Of a DNA stretch of 64,000 bases, positions 62,451-64,000 are shown one piece after another. Below the pieces are notes generated by a model. The model was not told the origin of the DNA, did no database searches, and saw only the letters and a program-made list of their open reading frames with translations. Where the stretch lies: positions 62,001-126,000 of the forward strand of contig JAJPHZ010000033.1 in assembly GCA_021325025.1 (NCBI GenBank). Direction: 5' to 3'. The DNA comes from Pseudomonadota bacterium (GTDB taxonomy: Bacteria; Desulfobacterota; Binatia; Binatales; Binataceae). Every line of letters starts with the position of its first letter. The first letter of the stretch is position 1. The translations under genes were made by a program, and so were the position numbers.

Positions 62451-63695
62451 ATGGCACCCGAACAGCGTAACGGCAGCAAGACGATGCTGCGCAGCGCACG
62501 GCTGGTGGATGTTGACGCGGGCCGGCTGGTCACCCCCGGCAGTGTTCTGATCGAGGGCGAGCGCATCGCGGCGGTCGGCGTCGCCGGTGCGCCGCGCGAT
62601 GCCGAGGTGGTCGATCTCGGCGACGTCACGCTGCTGCCGGGCCTGATGGACATGGAACTCAACCTCCTGATGGGCGGGCCGGCGGGACCCATGGCGGCGG
62701 TGCAGGACGACCCCGCGGTCAAAACTCTGCGCGGGGTCGTTAACGCGCGCACCACTTTGCTGGCGGGCTTCACGACCGTTCGCAACCTGGGACTGTTTGT
62801 GCAAACCGGAGGCATCCTGCTCGATGTTGCCTTGATGAAGGCGATCGATGCGGGCTGGATCGACGGGCCGCGGGTCGTCCCGGCCGGTCATGCGATTACG
62901 CCCACCGGGGGGCATCTGGATCCGACGATGTTTCAGGGGCTGGCGCCCAACATCATGCCCCTGACCGTCGAAGAGGGCATCTGCGACGGCGTCGAACAGG
63001 TGCGCCGCGCGGTGCGCTATCAAATCAAGTACGGCGCCCAGGTGATCAAGGTCTGCGCCTCGGGCGGCGTGATGTCGCTGACCGGGTCGCCCGGCGCCCA
63101 GCACTTCTCCGACGATGAACTGCGGGCGATCGTGGATGAGGCGCATCGGCGCGGCATCAAGGTCGCCGCGCACGCCCACGGCGACCAGGGTATTCGCGCC
63201 GCCGTGGAGGCCGGTATCGACTGCATCGAGCACGGGTCGCTGATGAGCCAGGAGACAATGGAACTGATGATCCGGCGCGGCACCTTCCTGGTCGCCACCA
63301 GCTACCTGGCCGAAGGCCTTGACGTTTCACGGGTCCATCCGTTGCTGCGTGCCAAGGCCGAAGAGGTCTTCCCACAAGCCAAGGCCAACCTCAGGCGCGC
63401 AATCAAGGCGGGGATGCGGATCGCATGCGGGACCGATGCGCCTGCGATCCCGCACGGACAGAATGCCAAAGAACTGTGGGCGCTGGTGGATCGGGGCATG
63501 GCGCCGATCGACGCCATCCGGGCGGCGACGGTGGTCAGCGCCGAACTGGTCGGGGTCGCCGACCGGGGACGAATCCTCCCGGGTTTGCTGGCCGATCTGA
63601 TCGCGGTGCCCGGCAACCCGCTCCAGGACATCGAGGTGACCCAGGATGTGCGCTTCGTTATGAAGGGCGGGAGGATCTACAAGTCGCCGGTGTAG
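62451..63695 (+). CDS. Amidohydrolase family protein with an altered metal site
   Basis: A 414-residue protein of the imidazolonepropionase/prolidase-like amidohydrolases: TLLPGLMDMELNLL, VIKVCASGGVMS (bridging Lys), VAAHAHGDQG, CIEHGSL and CGTDAPAIPHG (metal His and Asp). The usual D-x-H-x-H motif is D67-M-E69-L-N71, so both first metal His residues are replaced while the other ligands are kept. It may bind a single metal or be a changed enzyme. GGGAGGAG precedes the ATG. It is the last enzyme gene of the operon. Confidence 0.88.
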   Translation: MAPEQRNGSKTMLRSARLVDVDAGRLVTPGSVLIEGERIAAVGVAGAPRDAEVVDLGDVTLLPGLMDMELNLLMGGPAGPMAAVQDDPAVKTLRGVVNARTTLLAGFTTVRNLGLFVQTGGILLDVALMKAIDAGWIDGPRVVPAGHAITPTGGHLDPTMFQGLAPNIMPLTVEEGICDGVEQVRRAVRYQIKYGAQVIKVCASGGVMSLTGSPGAQHFSDDELRAIVDEAHRRGIKVAAHAHGDQGIRAAVEAGIDCIEHGSLMSQETMELMIRRGTFLVATSYLAEGLDVSRVHPLLRAKAEEVFPQAKANLRRAIKAGMRIACGTDAPAIPHGQNAKELWALVDRGMAPIDAIRAATVVSAELVGVADRGRILPGLLADLIAVPGNPLQDIEVTQDVRFVMKGGRIYKSPV

Positions 63696-63774
63696 CTGTC
63701 ATGGCCCTTGCACGGTTTTGCACGACAGGCTGGCATGTAGATGGGTAGCACGCAGTAAAAAGGAGTACGTTGCC

Positions 63775-64000
63775 TTGGCAGAAAATGAAGCCATCTCGTC
63801 GGCCCGAAGCGCGATGGCGGCGAGCACGGCGTCGCCTCGAGGAGAGCGGCCGACCCCGCGCAGACTTCACCGCGAAACGTTGGCGGAGCAGGTCGCCGAA
63901 ACCGTGCGCGGCATGATTCTGACCGGCGAGATCGCCCCGGAAACGCCCGTGACCCAAAATGAGATCGCGCGAATGTTGGGCGTCAGCACGATGCCGGCAC
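63775..64000 (+). CDS. GntR-family transcriptional regulator, N-terminal part (runs off the window)
   Basis: The first 75 codons encode a Ser/Ala/Arg-rich leader and a winged helix: LAEQVAETVRGMILTGEIAP then VTQNEIARMLGVSTMPA. This is the GntR DNA-binding domain; the effector domain is outside the window. TTG start with AGGAG nine bases upstream. It directly follows the catabolic operon and is a likely local regulator, possibly acting at the TGATATC palindrome. Confidence 0.85.
   Translation, partial: MAENEAISSARSAMAASTASPRGERPTPRRLHRETLAEQVAETVRGMILTGEIAPETPVTQNEIARMLGVSTMPA

Overview
The window is GC-rich bacterial DNA with ordinary Shine-Dalgarno starts (many GTG and a few TTG). It carries a Gram-negative, meso-DAP type peptidoglycan-recycling set (Mpl, an LD-carboxypeptidase and a serine hydrolase), a quinol/cytochrome c linked nitric-oxide reductase, two UGA-containing selenoprotein genes, and an unusual density of TIM-barrel amidohydrolases, short-chain dehydrogenases (SDRs), family III CoA-transferases, hot-dog dehydratases and dimeric alpha-beta barrel (NIPSNAP/EthD) proteins. 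This mix resembles uncultured soil or groundwater lineages such as the Binatota and other former Deltaproteobacteria. That assignment is an inference from gene content; no rRNA or marker gene is present to confirm it.

Layout. 1-3.7 kb: the start of a dienelactone hydrolase on the minus strand, then a plus-strand trio of di-heme cytochrome c peroxidase, Tat-exported phosphoesterase and monoheme cytochrome c. 3.7-4.65 kb: a selenoprotein of the glycine/sarcosine/betaine reductase B family, with an in-frame UGA and a SECIS-like hairpin. 4.8-6.1 kb: a DUF1329 protein. 6.2-12.5 kb: a TetR-associated regulon of two amidohydrolases, an SDR and a cupin on one side and a paralogous SDR on the other, with shared TGTCA elements. 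12.5-16.7 kb: an IclR regulator divergent from an operon of two FAS1/MaoC-like dehydratases around an enoyl-CoA hydratase. 16.9-17.9 kb and 52.3-53.5 kb: reciprocal halves of one SDR gene and one DHA2-type MFS exporter gene, best explained by inversion (or misassembly) of the roughly 35.7 kb between them.

Inside that segment lie NIPSNAP, SnoaL, SDR and GFA genes, recQ, norCB with two small membrane proteins, an F420/FMN-type LLM oxidoreductase, a P450, a CoA-transferase pair in which only one member keeps the catalytic Asp, a Tat-exported tyrosinase with a small exported partner, a frameshifted Baeyer-Villiger monooxygenase, a thiolase-like/DUF35 pair with a third CoA-transferase, the peptidoglycan-recycling genes, aroF, an SbcD-like phosphoesterase, a D-aminoacylase-type hydrolase and a zinc alcohol dehydrogenase.

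53.5-56.9 kb holds a cupin-like protein, a DsbA-family protein and a UGSC-family selenoprotein whose UGA would split it into two ORFs in a naive annotation. 57.2-64 kb is a compact catabolic operon: amidohydrolase, Rieske oxygenase, small partner, TauD dioxygenase, SDR, AhpD-like protein and an amidohydrolase with an altered metal site, followed by the start of a GntR regulator. Taken together the window looks like catabolism of unidentified aromatic, cyclic or acyl-CoA compounds combined with respiratory and redox functions.
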